Of a DNA stretch of 64,000 bases, positions 1 through 12,962 are shown piece after piece. Origin of the DNA: Acinetobacter sp. YWS30-1 (GTDB lineage Bacteria > Pseudomonadota > Gammaproteobacteria > Pseudomonadales > Moraxellaceae). The position numbers and the translations under genes are program-made. A model generated the notes under the pieces. The model was not told the DNA's origin. It searched no databases and saw only the letters and a list, made by a program, of their open reading frames with translations. Numbering within the stretch: the stretch's first letter is position 1; every line of letters begins with the position of its first letter. The DNA is taken from the NCBI RefSeq assembly GCF_033558715.1, contig NZ_CP114606.1, positions 2,232,001 to 2,296,000 of the forward strand. Reading direction: 5' to 3'.

Positions 1-294
1 TATATATTTTGTATGTTTATACTAGTTGGCTCTTGTTTTTCTACAGCATAATTGTGTATTTATTAGCTGGTTAGATAGTGAACGCTTTTTATCCCATGGA
101 TGAGGGACGTTTCTAAAATTAGATTGGGAAATACACTTGAAAAGATAAACTTAGACCCAATATTGATATTCAATTGTTATTCAAACATATTTATAAAATC
201 ATGCTTGACTGATCAATTCCAAAACTATTTCAGGTGAATTGTGCTATCATGCACGGTTTTTCACTGCCACAGATTCAACGAAGAGTAAGCAAAG
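1..294 (+). promoter_or_regulatory. rpoD upstream region
   Basis: This stretch is AT-rich and holds no convincing gene. It should carry the promoter(s) and leader of rpoD. A TTGACT at 205-210 and a TATCAT at about 245 resemble promoter hexamers, but they do not pair at a good distance, so no start site is proposed. The GAAGAG at about 280-285 is the likely ribosome binding site for the ATG at 295. Confidence 0.35.
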
Positions 295-2181
<1,887 letters not shown>

Positions 2182-2248
2182 GATTTAATACAATTTTGGA
2201 GACTTGAAATTTCATCTCTCGTCTCCATTTTGTATTGCAATACACCCA

Positions 2249-2271
2249 AACGCCTGCGCTATGCAGGCGTT
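2249..2271 (+). terminator. Hairpin after rpoD
   Basis: A perfect 9-bp stem (AACGCCTGC / GCAGGCGTT) with a GCTAT loop lies 70 bases after the rpoD stop, followed by only a short T run. A weaker GGAGAC/GTCTCC hairpin lies before it at 2198-2226. Both probably contribute to ending rpoD transcription before the next gene, whose ribosome binding site (AGGGGG) follows at once. Confidence 0.6.
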
Positions 2272-2288
2272 TCGAATAGGGGGACTAC

Positions 2289-2576
2289 ATGTTAGACCGT
2301 ACACCATCTCGTGAACTCCGCGAAGATCTTTGGGTTTTTCCAATGGATTACCCAATCAAACTCATTGGCCTTGCAGGTGAAGAACTGCTGAATGCGGTCG
2401 TTGAGATTTTCACCAAACATTTTCCTGACTTTGATGGTGATAGCGTAAGTATCACTCCATCTCGTACAGGTAAATATCATTCGATCACTGCTCAGCTACG
2501 CTTCCTTGAACTGGAACAGGTGCATGCCGTATATGCTGATCTTGCAGCTTGCCCACTAATCAAGACTGCTCTTTAA
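2289..2576 (+). CDS. DUF493 family protein (YbeD-like)
   Basis: Small cytoplasmic protein of 95 aa. The pattern WVFPMDYPIKLIG near residue 14, a central KYHSITAQLRF segment and a ferredoxin-like alternation of strands and helices match the YbeD/DUF493 family, whose fold resembles ACT regulatory domains. No catalytic residues are evident. In enterobacteria ybeD lies directly before lipB, and here too lipB is the next gene on the same strand, although a strong terminator separates them. A regulatory role around lipoate metabolism is possible but unproven. Start ATG follows AGGGGGACTAC. Confidence 0.85.
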   Translation: MLDRTPSRELREDLWVFPMDYPIKLIGLAGEELLNAVVEIFTKHFPDFDGDSVSITPSRTGKYHSITAQLRFLELEQVHAVYADLAACPLIKTAL

Positions 2577-2604
2577 GATTATTCTGCTCCAACCTTGGCA
2601 AATT

Positions 2605-2632
2605 AAAAAACACGCTTTCGGGCGTGTTTTTT
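2605..2632. terminator. Rho-independent terminator after DUF493 gene
   Basis: Stem ACACGC/GCGTGT with a short TTCG-type loop, flanked by six A on the left and six T on the right, so it could stop transcription from either side. It separates the DUF493 gene from lipB. Confidence 0.85.
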
Positions 2633-2739
2633 ATGTGTGTGACTAGCTCACCAACAATTACTACGAATCTCTCCCCTATCTATTGCTGAAATCATTATAA
2701 TTATTTGCAGTATGATTTAATTTTCTAAGGACGCACACT

Positions 2740-3399
2740 GTGACAGCTGCGGTTCAAAAACCCTCCCTGATTATCCGTCAATATAATAACCTGACTCCCT
2801 ACGAAGACCGTTTTCTGGAAATGAAAAGCTTCACGGAAAACCGTGATGAAAATACGCCTGATGAGTTATGGATTTTGCAGCACCATGATGTACTGACCCA
2901 AGGTCAGGCCGGTAAACCGGAACATATCCTGATTCCAACTGATATTCCTGTCATTCAAACCGACCGTGGTGGTCAAGTCACTTGGCATGGTCCTGGTCAG
3001 CTCGTCGCATACTTTATGTTTGACCTGAACCGTCTGGGCTGGAATGTCCGTACATTGGTGTCTTATGCCGAAAACCTGATGATTGAACTACTTAAAAAGC
3101 ATGAGATTGAAGCCTATGCCAAACCCGATGCTCCGGGCGTCTATGTGAATGAGCGTAAAATTGGTTCTCTCGGCTTCAAAATCCGTAAAGGCCGTAGCTA
3201 TCATGGCCTGTCTTTAAATATTGATTGTGACCTGACCGGTTTTCATACCATTAACCCTTGCGGCTATGCAGGTCTGGAAATGGTGCGAATTAATGACCTC
3301 GTCAGCAATCCGCCAAAGTTTAATGACTTGTGTGTTGAAATTATTGAAACTTTAAGCAGCAGCGGTTACTTTAATCAGGTGAACGTCGAGCAAAGATAA
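2740..3399 (+). CDS. lipB: Octanoyltransferase (lipoate biosynthesis)
   Basis: LipB moves octanoyl groups from octanoyl-acyl carrier protein to the lipoyl domains of 2-oxoacid dehydrogenases and the glycine cleavage H protein, the first step of endogenous lipoate synthesis. The 219 aa contain the family motif [14 protein letters not shown] near residue 78, the catalytic Lys147 in GSLGFK, and the nucleophilic Cys174 in INPCGYAG. The start is GTG at 2740, preceded by TAAGGA. lipA is not in the window. A perfect palindrome 27 bases downstream marks the boundary with the next unit. Confidence 0.97.
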   Translation: MTAAVQKPSLIIRQYNNLTPYEDRFLEMKSFTENRDENTPDELWILQHHDVLTQGQAGKPEHILIPTDIPVIQTDRGGQVTWHGPGQLVAYFMFDLNRLGWNVRTLVSYAENLMIELLKKHEIEAYAKPDAPGVYVNERKIGSLGFKIRKGRSYHGLSLNIDCDLTGFHTINPCGYAGLEMVRINDLVSNPPKFNDLCVEIIETLSSSGYFNQVNVEQR

Positions 3400-3426
3400 A
3401 GCCTTTGCATTTTAATAATAAATAAA

Positions 3427-3444
3427 TTAGAGTAATTACTCTAA
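3427..3444. promoter_or_regulatory. 18-bp perfect palindrome, candidate operator
   Basis: TTAGAGTAA is followed without spacer by its exact inverse TTACTCTAA. It sits between lipB and the SCP2-like gene, 29 bases before the GTG start. There is no T run after it, so it looks more like a dimer-binding operator than a terminator. The binding protein is unknown and no regulator gene is adjacent. Confidence 0.45.
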
Positions 3445-3473
3445 ACAAATAATATCAAGATAGGGATCATCAC

Positions 3474-4007
3474 GTGATTGAGACAAAATCCGTAAAACCC
3501 GCTTTGCAGCTTGCCTATGTCAAACTGATGATGGATATCATTGGCCGTGGCCTGGTCATGGCAAGTCAGGTAGACCCAGAAATCAAACAGGAAGTTGCCC
3601 AGTTTCCCGCCAATTTCAGGCTTTCAATGAATGTTTTTCCGCATGGCCCGGCCTTCGTTGCCCGGGTCACGGAACAACATCAGCTGGAACTGGTCAAAGA
3701 CAGCAGCATCAAGCCAGACCTGACCATTACCTTTAAGCATCTGCATCATGCCTTTCTGGTGTTTTCCTTTCAGGAAAGCACGTCTCAGGCCTTTGCCAAT
3801 GACCGCATGATTGCCGATGGTGATATTTCCTATGCGATCCGTCTGGTACGTTGCCTGAACAAAATGGAAGCGCTGATCTTGCCGAAAATGGTGGCGCAAC
3901 TGGCAGTAAAAGAATACCCGAATAATCTGGGACTCAAAGATAAAATCATGGAAGCGAGCAGCATCTACTTAAAAGTCGCTCAATCTTATTTGAAACGGAG
4001 TGTATAA
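3474..4007 (+). CDS. SCP2-like sterol-carrier domain protein
   Basis: Protein of 177 aa without signal peptide. The central part (residues about 40-110: FRLSMNVFP, then KPDLTITFKHLHHAFLVFS, then ADGDISYAIRLVRCL) resembles the SCP2 lipid-binding fold, in which a DLTITFK-type strand and a following helix pair form the pocket. That is a family-level inference; no catalytic residue can be named. The start is GTG after TAGGGATCATCAC. Its stop is one base before the ATG of the iron-dependent alcohol dehydrogenase, so the two are translationally linked. This suggests a role in handling a hydrophobic alcohol or aldehyde substrate. Confidence 0.6.
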   Translation: MIETKSVKPALQLAYVKLMMDIIGRGLVMASQVDPEIKQEVAQFPANFRLSMNVFPHGPAFVARVTEQHQLELVKDSSIKPDLTITFKHLHHAFLVFSFQESTSQAFANDRMIADGDISYAIRLVRCLNKMEALILPKMVAQLAVKEYPNNLGLKDKIMEASSIYLKVAQSYLKRSV

Positions 4008-4008
4008 C

Positions 4009-5193
4009 ATGGCAAAACCTTATTATGAATTTTTCTGTCCAGTCAAAGTGATTGCTGGTCATGCCGCGTTAGAACACATTCCTTTTGAACTGGCCACTTT
4101 AGGTTCCAAACGTCCACTGATCATTACCGACAAAGGTGTTCGTGCCAATAACCTGCTGGCGCCGATTGAAGCTGCTTTTGAATCGACCGATGCCAAAATT
4201 GCAGCGATTTTCGATGATGTACCGCCAGATTCCAGTTTAGGTACAGTGCGCAGCGCGGCACAGTTGTATCGTGATCACGATTGCGATGCCATTATTGCCG
4301 TGGGTGGTGGCTCAGTGATTGATACTTCAAAAGCGACCAATATTTTGGTCTCTGAAGGTGGTCACGACTTACTCAAATATTCTGGTGCGCATAATCTGCC
4401 TAAACCGCTGAAGCCATTTTTCGTAATTCCTACGACTTCAGGAACTGGTTCTGAAGTGACCATGGTTGCTGTGGTATCGGATACCGAAAAGAATATGAAA
4501 ATGCCATTCGCATCTTATTATCTGATGCCGCATGCAGCGATTCTGGATCCACGTATGACTCAGACCCTGCCACCGCATCTGACTGCCATGACAGCCATGG
4601 ATGCGATGACACATGCTGTAGAAGCCTACACCTGTATGGCAGCCAATCCAATTTCAGATGCTTATGCCACAGCTGCCGTGAAAAAGGTCAGTGCCAACCT
4701 GTTTAACGTACTCGACAACCCAACTGATGCCCAAGGTCGTCTGGAGCTGGCTCAGGCCTCTACCATGGCCGGAATTGCCTTCTCCAATTCAATGGTGGGT
4801 CTGGTGCACTCCCTTGGCCATGCTCTAGGTGCAGTCGCGCATTTGCCGCATGGCCTATGTATGAATCTGTTCCTGCCTTATGTACTGGAATACAACAAGG
4901 AAGTGAATGGCGACAAGATTGCCGAGCTGCTGCTGCCATTGGCGGGTGCAGACATCTATGCACAAACACCAGCACACTTACGTGCAGACAAGACCATTGC
5001 TACAATTTTAACCATGCGTGATCGAATCTATAGCTTGACCAAATTACCGCGCACATTAAGTGAAACAGGTAAGATTTCTGAAGCACAGCTGGATGAAGTT
5101 GCTGAAAAAGCATTAAATGATGGTTCCATCATTTACAACCCAAAAGAAGCCAGTTTGGAAGATTTGAAATCTATCTTAAAAAAGGCTTGGTAA
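4009..5193 (+). CDS. Iron-containing alcohol dehydrogenase
   Basis: Group III NAD(P)-dependent alcohol dehydrogenase, 394 aa. It shows the nucleotide-binding GGGSVIDTSK near residue 97, the GTGSEVT loop near 145, and the metal ligands of the family (an Asp near 200, then His in AMTHAVEAY, HSLGHALG and HLPHG). The ATG at 4009 is preferred over an in-frame GTG at 4000 because AACGGAG lies at the right distance. It is coupled to the SCP2-like gene by a one-base gap, and a terminator follows. The substrate cannot be read from the sequence; long-chain or small alcohols are both possible. Confidence 0.9.
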   Translation: MAKPYYEFFCPVKVIAGHAALEHIPFELATLGSKRPLIITDKGVRANNLLAPIEAAFESTDAKIAAIFDDVPPDSSLGTVRSAAQLYRDHDCDAIIAVGGGSVIDTSKATNILVSEGGHDLLKYSGAHNLPKPLKPFFVIPTTSGTGSEVTMVAVVSDTEKNMKMPFASYYLMPHAAILDPRMTQTLPPHLTAMTAMDAMTHAVEAYTCMAANPISDAYATAAVKKVSANLFNVLDNPTDAQGRLELAQASTMAGIAFSNSMVGLVHSLGHALGAVAHLPHGLCMNLFLPYVLEYNKEVNGDKIAELLLPLAGADIYAQTPAHLRADKTIATILTMRDRIYSLTKLPRTLSETGKISEAQLDEVAEKALNDGSIIYNPKEASLEDLKSILKKAW

Positions 5194-5228
5194 TTACTGA
5201 AAAATAAGCCAATATAGCGAAAAATTTA

Positions 5229-5260
5229 AGCCTGATGTTTTTTTAGACATCGGGCTTTTA
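5229..5260 (+). terminator. Terminator after alcohol dehydrogenase
   Basis: Stem AAGCCTGATGT / ACATCGGGCTT (one G-T pair) around a T-rich loop, followed by TTTT. It closes the SCP2-ADH unit. Confidence 0.8.
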
Positions 5261-5386
5261 TCTTGCAGGAAATCGCCGTTTTTTGCTTCGAATGGCACAT
5301 TTCGTGCAGGCCTAAATTCAAAAAATAGCTAGTAAAAGCCGTAATTTTAAAGTAGATTGGCGCGCTTTTATAGAAAATTGTAGGGG

Positions 5387-5409
5387 GGATCGTTCGTCTC
5401 AAACGATCC
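5387..5409 (+). other. Leader hairpin before the APC permease gene
   Basis: An 8-bp perfect inverted repeat GGATCGTT / AACGATCC with a 7-base loop, preceded by a run of G, lies about 50 bases before the TTG start of the permease. No T run follows. It may be an untranslated-leader structure or an operator; nothing in the sequence decides. Confidence 0.35.
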
Positions 5410-5457
5410 TTATTAAATATGACTGATCCTTGATCAACGATTAAGAGGATAACGCCG

Positions 5458-6846
5458 TTGACAAATTTCTCTGGGACTCAATCGGCAGCTAAACTGCAAA
5501 AAACGCTAGGGCTCTGGCACATCATTATTATTGGTTTAGCTTACATTCAACCAATGACCTTATTTGATACTTTTGGTTTGGTATCTGAAGAAAGTCATTT
5601 GCATGTTCCTACTTCTTACATCATTGCCCTGATTGCAATTTTGTTTACATCGATCAGCTATGGTCACATGATTCGCCGCTACCCTTCTTCGGGTTCGGCC
5701 TATACCTATGCCCAAAAATCGATTCACCCGAATATTGGCTTCATGGTGGGCTGGTCTTCCTGGCTGGATTATCTGTTATCACCAATGGTGAACATCATCC
5801 TGGCAGTGATCTATCTTGAAGCACTGTTTCCTGATGTGAACCACTGGGTCTGGGTAATCGTGCTGACTGCCTTCATGACCGGGGTAAACCTGCGCGGTGC
5901 ACGCTTCGTGGCAAACTTTAACAGTTTGATCGTACTGGTACAGTTACTGGTGATCGGTATCTTTACCTGGATGGTCTTTACCAAACTGCAGGCCGGTTTC
6001 AATGCTGATGGTCCGATTACAGCTGAACAGCGTTACCAGCTTTGGAGTCTTGAACCGTTCTGGAATGAACTGACTTCGGTAGGCGCCCTGATTACTGGTG
6101 CGACCTTACTGTGCTTCTCATTCACCGGTTTTGACTCTTTAAGCTCTCTGGCAGAAGAAACCAAAGATACTGAAAACACCTTGCCTAAAGCGATTTTCTT
6201 GACTGCTTTAATCGCTGGTGTGATTTTCATTATCAGCACTTATTTCATGCAGCTGTACTTCCCTTCTACACCGGGTTCTTACTTCAAGAATATTGCTGAA
6301 ACTCAGCCAGAAATTCTGCTTCTTGTAGGCGGCTCACTGTTCCAGTCTTATGTTCTGACTTTTGCGATCATTACCGTAATGGCGTCTGGTATCTCTGCTC
6401 ATGCAGGTGTATCTCGTCTGATGTATGTCATGGGCCGTGATGGCGTGATCAACAAGAAAATCTTTGGTCATATCAGTCCGAAAAGCTATACACCAAACTA
6501 CAACATTCTGATTGTAGGTGCAGTGGCCTTAACTGCTGGCTTCATGGATCTGGATATCGTGATTTCGATGATCAGCTTCGGTGCCTTGACTGCGTTTACA
6601 TTCGTGAACCTGTCAGTAATTTCACGTTATGCACTGCGTGATGGCCGTACTAAAACTGCGAAAGATATTTTCAGCTTTGTGGTCATCCCGATGCTTGGTT
6701 TTATCAGCATCTTTGCGATGTGGCTGGAAATTGAAGAAACTGCACTGAAATACGGTTTATGGTGGGCGATGTTCGGTATTTTGTACCTGGGTTATAAAAC
6801 CAAGGGCTTTAAGCACCCTGCTCCACAACATAACGAGTTTGAATAA
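5458..6846 (+). CDS. APC-superfamily amino acid permease
   Basis: Inner-membrane transporter of 462 aa with about 12 hydrophobic segments. The N-terminal GLWHIIIIGLAYIQPMTLFDTFG and the RYPSSGSAYTYAQKSIHPNIGFMVGWSSWLDYLLSP stretch carry the pattern of the amino acid-polyamine-organocation family. LLCFSFTGFDSLSSLAEE near residue 220 matches the family's sixth-helix region. The start is TTG at 5458 after AAGAGGATAACGCCG. It stands alone between terminators. The substrate is undetermined; amines, putrescine-like compounds and amino acids are all known for this subgroup. Confidence 0.88.
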   Translation: MTNFSGTQSAAKLQKTLGLWHIIIIGLAYIQPMTLFDTFGLVSEESHLHVPTSYIIALIAILFTSISYGHMIRRYPSSGSAYTYAQKSIHPNIGFMVGWSSWLDYLLSPMVNIILAVIYLEALFPDVNHWVWVIVLTAFMTGVNLRGARFVANFNSLIVLVQLLVIGIFTWMVFTKLQAGFNADGPITAEQRYQLWSLEPFWNELTSVGALITGATLLCFSFTGFDSLSSLAEETKDTENTLPKAIFLTALIAGVIFIISTYFMQLYFPSTPGSYFKNIAETQPEILLLVGGSLFQSYVLTFAIITVMASGISAHAGVSRLMYVMGRDGVINKKIFGHISPKSYTPNYNILIVGAVALTAGFMDLDIVISMISFGALTAFTFVNLSVISRYALRDGRTKTAKDIFSFVVIPMLGFISIFAMWLEIEETALKYGLWWAMFGILYLGYKTKGFKHPAPQHNEFE

Positions 6847-6864
6847 TCGATATTGTTCATACCT

Positions 6865-6891
6865 AAAAAAGGCGCTTTATGCGCCTTTTTT
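6865..6891. terminator. Bidirectional terminator
   Basis: Stem GGCGC / GCGCC with TTTAT loop, six A before and six T after. It lies between the convergent permease gene and the small periplasmic protein gene and can serve both. Confidence 0.9.
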
Positions 6892-6915
6892 ATTTTCTTG
6901 GATAATAGACTGAGC

Positions 6916-7356
6916 TTATTGCAGACGACAATCGAAGCCCATCTGGGTATTTACCCGGTTATTTTGAAAGCCCAATTTTTCAATAAACTGATCACGATTG
7001 GATAATAGTTTCTGATCTTCCGGACTGAGCCGAGCCTTGTTTTTCACTGCCATTTGATACATTTCATTCACCACGCCCTGAAAAATATCGCAAACTTCCT
7101 GACGTTTGGCAGGTTTCATCTGACGTGCACGCCAAGTCCACTCGAAATCATCACGGCTAAGGGTTTTACCCCACTGCTCAATGCGGCTATTCAAGCGCTG
7201 TTGCATCGCTGCCAGCCCTTGGCGGATTTCTTCCTGAGTAATGGGCTGAACTGTATCTTGTAATGATACTAATTGCTGTGGCGCTTCTTGAGCCTGTGTC
7301 ATCATGCTGGCCAGCAACAACGTACTACAGCCTGCTAAAAACCATCCTTTTTTCAC
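6916..7356 (-). CDS. Hypothetical periplasmic protein
   Basis: Protein of 146 aa with a clear signal peptide (MKKGWFLAGCSTLLLASMMTQAQ, cleavage likely after AQA near residue 23). The mature part is helical and rich in Gln, Arg and Lys. It has one FEWTWRARQMKPAKRQEVCDIFQ segment and two Cys (in QEVCD and in FDCR near the end) that could form a disulfide. I do not recognise a family. It is transcribed alone, convergent with the permease. Confidence 0.7.
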   Translation of the reverse strand: MKKGWFLAGCSTLLLASMMTQAQEAPQQLVSLQDTVQPITQEEIRQGLAAMQQRLNSRIEQWGKTLSRDDFEWTWRARQMKPAKRQEVCDIFQGVVNEMYQMAVKNKARLSPEDQKLLSNRDQFIEKLGFQNNRVNTQMGFDCRLQ

Positions 7357-7445
7357 ATCTTGTTCCTTTTTTCTACATTCTCAAGAGCTTATCTACAAGA
7401 TTACCTGAAAGACCTAATATGTACCCACATCTGTTACATAAAATA

Positions 7446-7471
7446 AAAAAGCTGCCCTTAGGCAGCTTTTT
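7446..7471 (-). terminator. Terminator of the trmL unit
   Basis: Stem GCTGCC / GGCAGC with a CTTA loop, flanked by A and T runs, lies 18 bases beyond the trmL stop on the minus strand. Confidence 0.88.
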
Positions 7472-7488
7472 AAATTGGTACGATAAAC

Positions 7489-7965
7489 TTAAAGCGGTTT
7501 AAAACCCTGCTGACGCCATGCTTCATAGACAATCACAGCAGTCGCATTAGACAAGTTTAAGCTGCGTGAATTCTCTGCCATTGGCAGACGAATCCAATGC
7601 TCTTTCGGGAACATCATACGGACATTTTCTGGCAAGCCACGAGTTTCTGGTCCCATCAACAAGGCTACAGAACGATTTAGATCTGAGGTATGCGGGGTTT
7701 CAAAACCTTTGGTGGTCAGCGGATAAACTGCATCTACACCTACGCCCTTAGTAGCCAGATCGGCCAGACAGTCATCAATATTTTCCCAAATCTGCATATT
7801 GGCATATTCATGATAATCGAGACCGGCACGTCTTAGTTTTTTATCATCCAGTTCAAAGCCAAGTGGCTTGACCAAATGTAACTGTGCTCCCGTATTTGCG
7901 CATAGGCGAATAATATTACCTGTATTGGCAGGAATTTCAGGTTCATATAAAACAACATGGATCAC
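7489..7965 (-). CDS. trmL: tRNA (cytidine/uridine-34-2'-O)-methyltransferase
   Basis: SPOUT-class RNA methyltransferase that 2'-O-methylates the wobble base of tRNA-Leu isoacceptors using S-adenosylmethionine. The 158 aa protein starts [23 protein letters not shown] and has the knotted C-terminal half with [11 protein letters not shown] and [18 protein letters not shown], all diagnostic of TrmL. The start is GTG at 7965, which gives the expected N-terminus; AGAGAAAA precedes it. The gene lies 34 bases after cysG on the same strand and probably shares its transcript. Confidence 0.95.
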   Translation of the reverse strand: MIHVVLYEPEIPANTGNIIRLCANTGAQLHLVKPLGFELDDKKLRRAGLDYHEYANMQIWENIDDCLADLATKGVGVDAVYPLTTKGFETPHTSDLNRSVALLMGPETRGLPENVRMMFPKEHWIRLPMAENSRSLNLSNATAVIVYEAWRQQGFKPL

Positions 7966-7999
7966 AGCTTTTCTCTACTTTTGGGAGTCCAATGGCCGT

Positions 8000-9373
8000 T
8001 TAGGACCACTTCAATTTTTCACGTAAACGCACCACTTCACCAATAATGGTCAAGGTTGGTGCCTGAATATGGTGCTTATTCACTTTCGATGCAATATCTT
8101 GGAGCGTTCCCACCACGACTTTTTGCTCTGGTGTGGTGCCTTTTGAGACTAGGGCTACTGGCATATCTGGACGCTGACCATGCTCAATCAATTGTGCACA
8201 GATTTTTTCCAGTCCAACCAGTCCCATATACAGTACTAAGGTCTGGTTTTCATAGACCAGTTCATTCCAAGGCAGCTCTGGTGAACCTTCTTTTAAATGA
8301 CCTGTCAGGAAGCGCACGCTTTGCGCATAATCACGATGAGTGAGCGGAATACCAGCATAAGCTGAACAGCCTGAAGCTGCAGTAATGCCAGGCACGACCT
8401 GAAAGGCCACGCCAGCAGCAAACAGCTCTTCAATCTCTTCACCGCCACGACCAAAGATAAACGGATCACCGCCTTTTAGACGACAAACGCGCTTGCCTTC
8501 GCTGGCATATTTCACCAGTAAGGCATTAATTCCTTCTTGTGGCACTGCATGATTAGACCGCGCCTTACCGACATAGATCTTCTCTGCATCACGGCGACAG
8601 AGATCCATAATTGGTGCAGAGACCAAACGGTCATAGATCACCACATCGGCTTGTTGCATCAAACGTAAGGCTTTTAGCGTCAATAACTCTGGATCACCCG
8701 GTCCAGCACCGACCAGATAAACCTCACCTTTTGGCTTTTGCCATTCATTTAAAGCTTGTTCAATCAGACGGTCAGCTTCAGCCAGATTGTCATTAAATAC
8801 CTGTTCTTTCAAAGGACTGGCATATAAATCTTCCCAGAAGATACGGCGTTCATCGGGATTAGTGATCTTGGCTTTAACTGCACTACGCCACTTACCAGAG
8901 AACTCAGCCAGTTTACCCATACCATGCGGAATGGTAGCTTCAAGCTGAGTGCGGATCTGACGAGACAATACCGGTGAAGTACCGTTACTGGCGACTGAAA
9001 TAATCAGTGGTGAGCGGTCGATAATTGCTGGAACCATGAAACGGCAATGTGGCGGATCATCAACACTGTTGACCAGCACATTTTCGGCTTCACAGTCTTC
9101 AAACACCTGACGGTTGACTCCAGCATCATTGGTCGCTGCAATCACCAGACGATAGGAACGTAGAGAAATTTCAGAATTGAAAGGTGCCTGAACATATTGA
9201 CCGGCGGTCGCTTGAACAATCTCAAGCAGACTCGCTTCAATCTTAGGTGCAATCACCGAAATGACTGCCCCTGCTTTCTGTAGCAATACCGCTTTACGGT
9301 ATGCAATATGTCCACCACCGACAATCAGACAAGGTTGCTGTTGCAACTTTAACGAGATTGGAAAGATATCCAC
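8000..9373 (-). CDS. cysG: Siroheme synthase (trifunctional CysG)
   Basis: Makes siroheme for sulfite/nitrite reductases. The N-terminal domain (residues 1-210) has the NAD site IVGGGHIAYRKA for precorrin-2 dehydrogenase/ferrochelatase. The C-terminal half (from VYLVGAGPGDPELLTLKAL, near 216) is uroporphyrinogen-III C-methyltransferase, with LKGGDPFIFGRGGEE and GITAASGCSAYAGIPLTHRD. The GTG at 9373 is preferred over the TTG four codons upstream: GAGG lies six bases before it and it yields MDIFPISLKLQQ and 457 aa, the length of E. coli CysG. It follows serS on the minus strand. Confidence 0.96.
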   Translation of the reverse strand: MDIFPISLKLQQQPCLIVGGGHIAYRKAVLLQKAGAVISVIAPKIEASLLEIVQATAGQYVQAPFNSEISLRSYRLVIAATNDAGVNRQVFEDCEAENVLVNSVDDPPHCRFMVPAIIDRSPLIISVASNGTSPVLSRQIRTQLEATIPHGMGKLAEFSGKWRSAVKAKITNPDERRIFWEDLYASPLKEQVFNDNLAEADRLIEQALNEWQKPKGEVYLVGAGPGDPELLTLKALRLMQQADVVIYDRLVSAPIMDLCRRDAEKIYVGKARSNHAVPQEGINALLVKYASEGKRVCRLKGGDPFIFGRGGEEIEELFAAGVAFQVVPGITAASGCSAYAGIPLTHRDYAQSVRFLTGHLKEGSPELPWNELVYENQTLVLYMGLVGLEKICAQLIEHGQRPDMPVALVSKGTTPEQKVVVGTLQDIASKVNKHHIQAPTLTIIGEVVRLREKLKWS

Positions 9374-9446
9374 AAAATGCCTCAAAAAGTTTTAAATCTG
9401 ACTGTCTAAGCAATTTTCATGCACATTTTGGTGCATACACCGACAT

Positions 9447-11577
<2,131 letters not shown>

Positions 11578-11774
11578 CCTGAGCTCCTAAAATTTTGCAA
11601 TTTCATTGACTCAACTTTTGTTTATTCTAAAACGCCCGAACTTCCAGATATACGCCAACCTTGTAATGACTCCAAATCCATCCCGATCAGGAACAAAAAA
11701 GCAACCCGGAGGTCACTGCTGTCCCATAGTTTGCTTTAAATAAAAAAACCTGAGTCCTAACAGTTAAAATATGA

Positions 11775-12962
11775 GTGCAAACAAACACTTTAACGACCAG
11801 GATTCAGGTTTTGTCACATCAGAATACCGTATTTCATGAGCTAATTAAACCTGTTGTGCGACAGGATTTTGAACAACTTGCTAAAGTACACCATGTTGGA
11901 CAGAAATTTAGAGCGGCTTCCCGGTGGGATCAGTTTATTGCCATATTAATGTCTCAATTCTCTTGTAGGCAAAGTCTGAGAGATATTCAATCCAATTTGG
12001 AGTGCCAACAGGAAAAGCTAAGTCATCTCGGAGCAAAGTCTATTCCCCGAAGCACGCTGGCACGAATCAATGAGCAGCAGCCTGCTGCCTTGTATCAACA
12101 GCTATTTTACAAGTTGCTTAAATACTATGACCACTCAAAAGTCGCTCATAAATTTCGCTTTAAGAATCCCTTGTATTCCTTGGATGCCAGTCATATTGAC
12201 CTGTCGCTTTCCTTATGTGAATGGGCCAAAGTTCACGACTCAAAAGCCAGCATGAAACTCAGTATAGGATTGAATCACAGCAATGATATTCCTGAGTTTG
12301 TTGCAGTTGAAAATGGCAAAGAAAATGACATGGTACAAGGCCGCAAATTCCAGTTTCCTGCTGGCAGCATTGTAGTTTTTGATAAAGGCTATGTCGATTA
12401 CCAATGGTATGCAAATCTGACTGCTCAAAACATTGGATTTGTCACACGTTTTAGGCCTAAATCTGTGTATCAGGTGATCCAGCAACATCCAGTGCTTGAA
12501 TCCAAAGGTATTCTAAAAGATGAAACCATTCAGCTGAATAGCGCACATGCCCTAAAAAGAAAAGCCCCAGTGTTAAGAAGAATTGAATATAGAGATCAGC
12601 AAAGTGGCAAGCACTTTAGCTTTCTCAGCAATAACTTTCATTTAGCCGCCTCCACCATTGCGGCGATTTATAAAGATCGTTGGAAAGTTGAGCTGTTCTT
12701 TAAGGCGATTAAGCAGAATCTCAAATTAAAAGCGTTTCTAGGCCGCAGCAGGAACGCAATTCAGACACAAATCTGGATTGCGATGATCGCCTATTTATTG
12801 GTGAGTTTCGCTCAACATTTAGGAAAAACAGGTTGGACAGTTCAACGTTTACTCAGAATAATTCAAGTGAATTTGTTTGAAAGAAGAACTTTAAAAGCTT
12901 TATTTTCACCCGATAAAATACCCATAAAACAAGAGGAAGCTCATTTGGGCTTCCTCTTGTGA
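11775..12962 (+). CDS. IS4-family DDE transposase
   Basis: Transposase of 395 aa. The N-terminal 75 residues (FEQLAKVHHVGQKFRAASRWDQFIAILMSQF) match the DUF4372-type domain of IS4-family enzymes. The DDE catalytic triad is visible: Asp in YSLDASHIDLS near 138, Asp in VVFDKGYVDY near 200, and Glu in YKDRWKVELFFKAIKQNL near 305, the last being the family's Y-x2-R-x3-E-x6-K signature. Start is GTG at 11775. The reading frame is uninterrupted, so the element may be active. The last codons form a 12-bp hairpin. Confidence 0.92.
   Translation: MQTNTLTTRIQVLSHQNTVFHELIKPVVRQDFEQLAKVHHVGQKFRAASRWDQFIAILMSQFSCRQSLRDIQSNLECQQEKLSHLGAKSIPRSTLARINEQQPAALYQQLFYKLLKYYDHSKVAHKFRFKNPLYSLDASHIDLSLSLCEWAKVHDSKASMKLSIGLNHSNDIPEFVAVENGKENDMVQGRKFQFPAGSIVVFDKGYVDYQWYANLTAQNIGFVTRFRPKSVYQVIQQHPVLESKGILKDETIQLNSAHALKRKAPVLRRIEYRDQQSGKHFSFLSNNFHLAASTIAAIYKDRWKVELFFKAIKQNLKLKAFLGRSRNAIQTQIWIAMIAYLLVSFAQHLGKTGWTVQRLLRIIQVNLFERRTLKALFSPDKIPIKQEEAHLGFLL
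12929..12960 (-). terminator. IS-borne hairpin facing lolA transcription
   Basis: A perfect 12-bp stem ACAAGAGGAAGC / GCTTCCTCTTGT with an 8-base loop overlaps the last codons of the transposase. Read on the minus strand it is followed by TTTTA, as a terminator would be. It would stop transcripts entering from lolA before they run antisense through the transposase gene. Confidence 0.55.
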
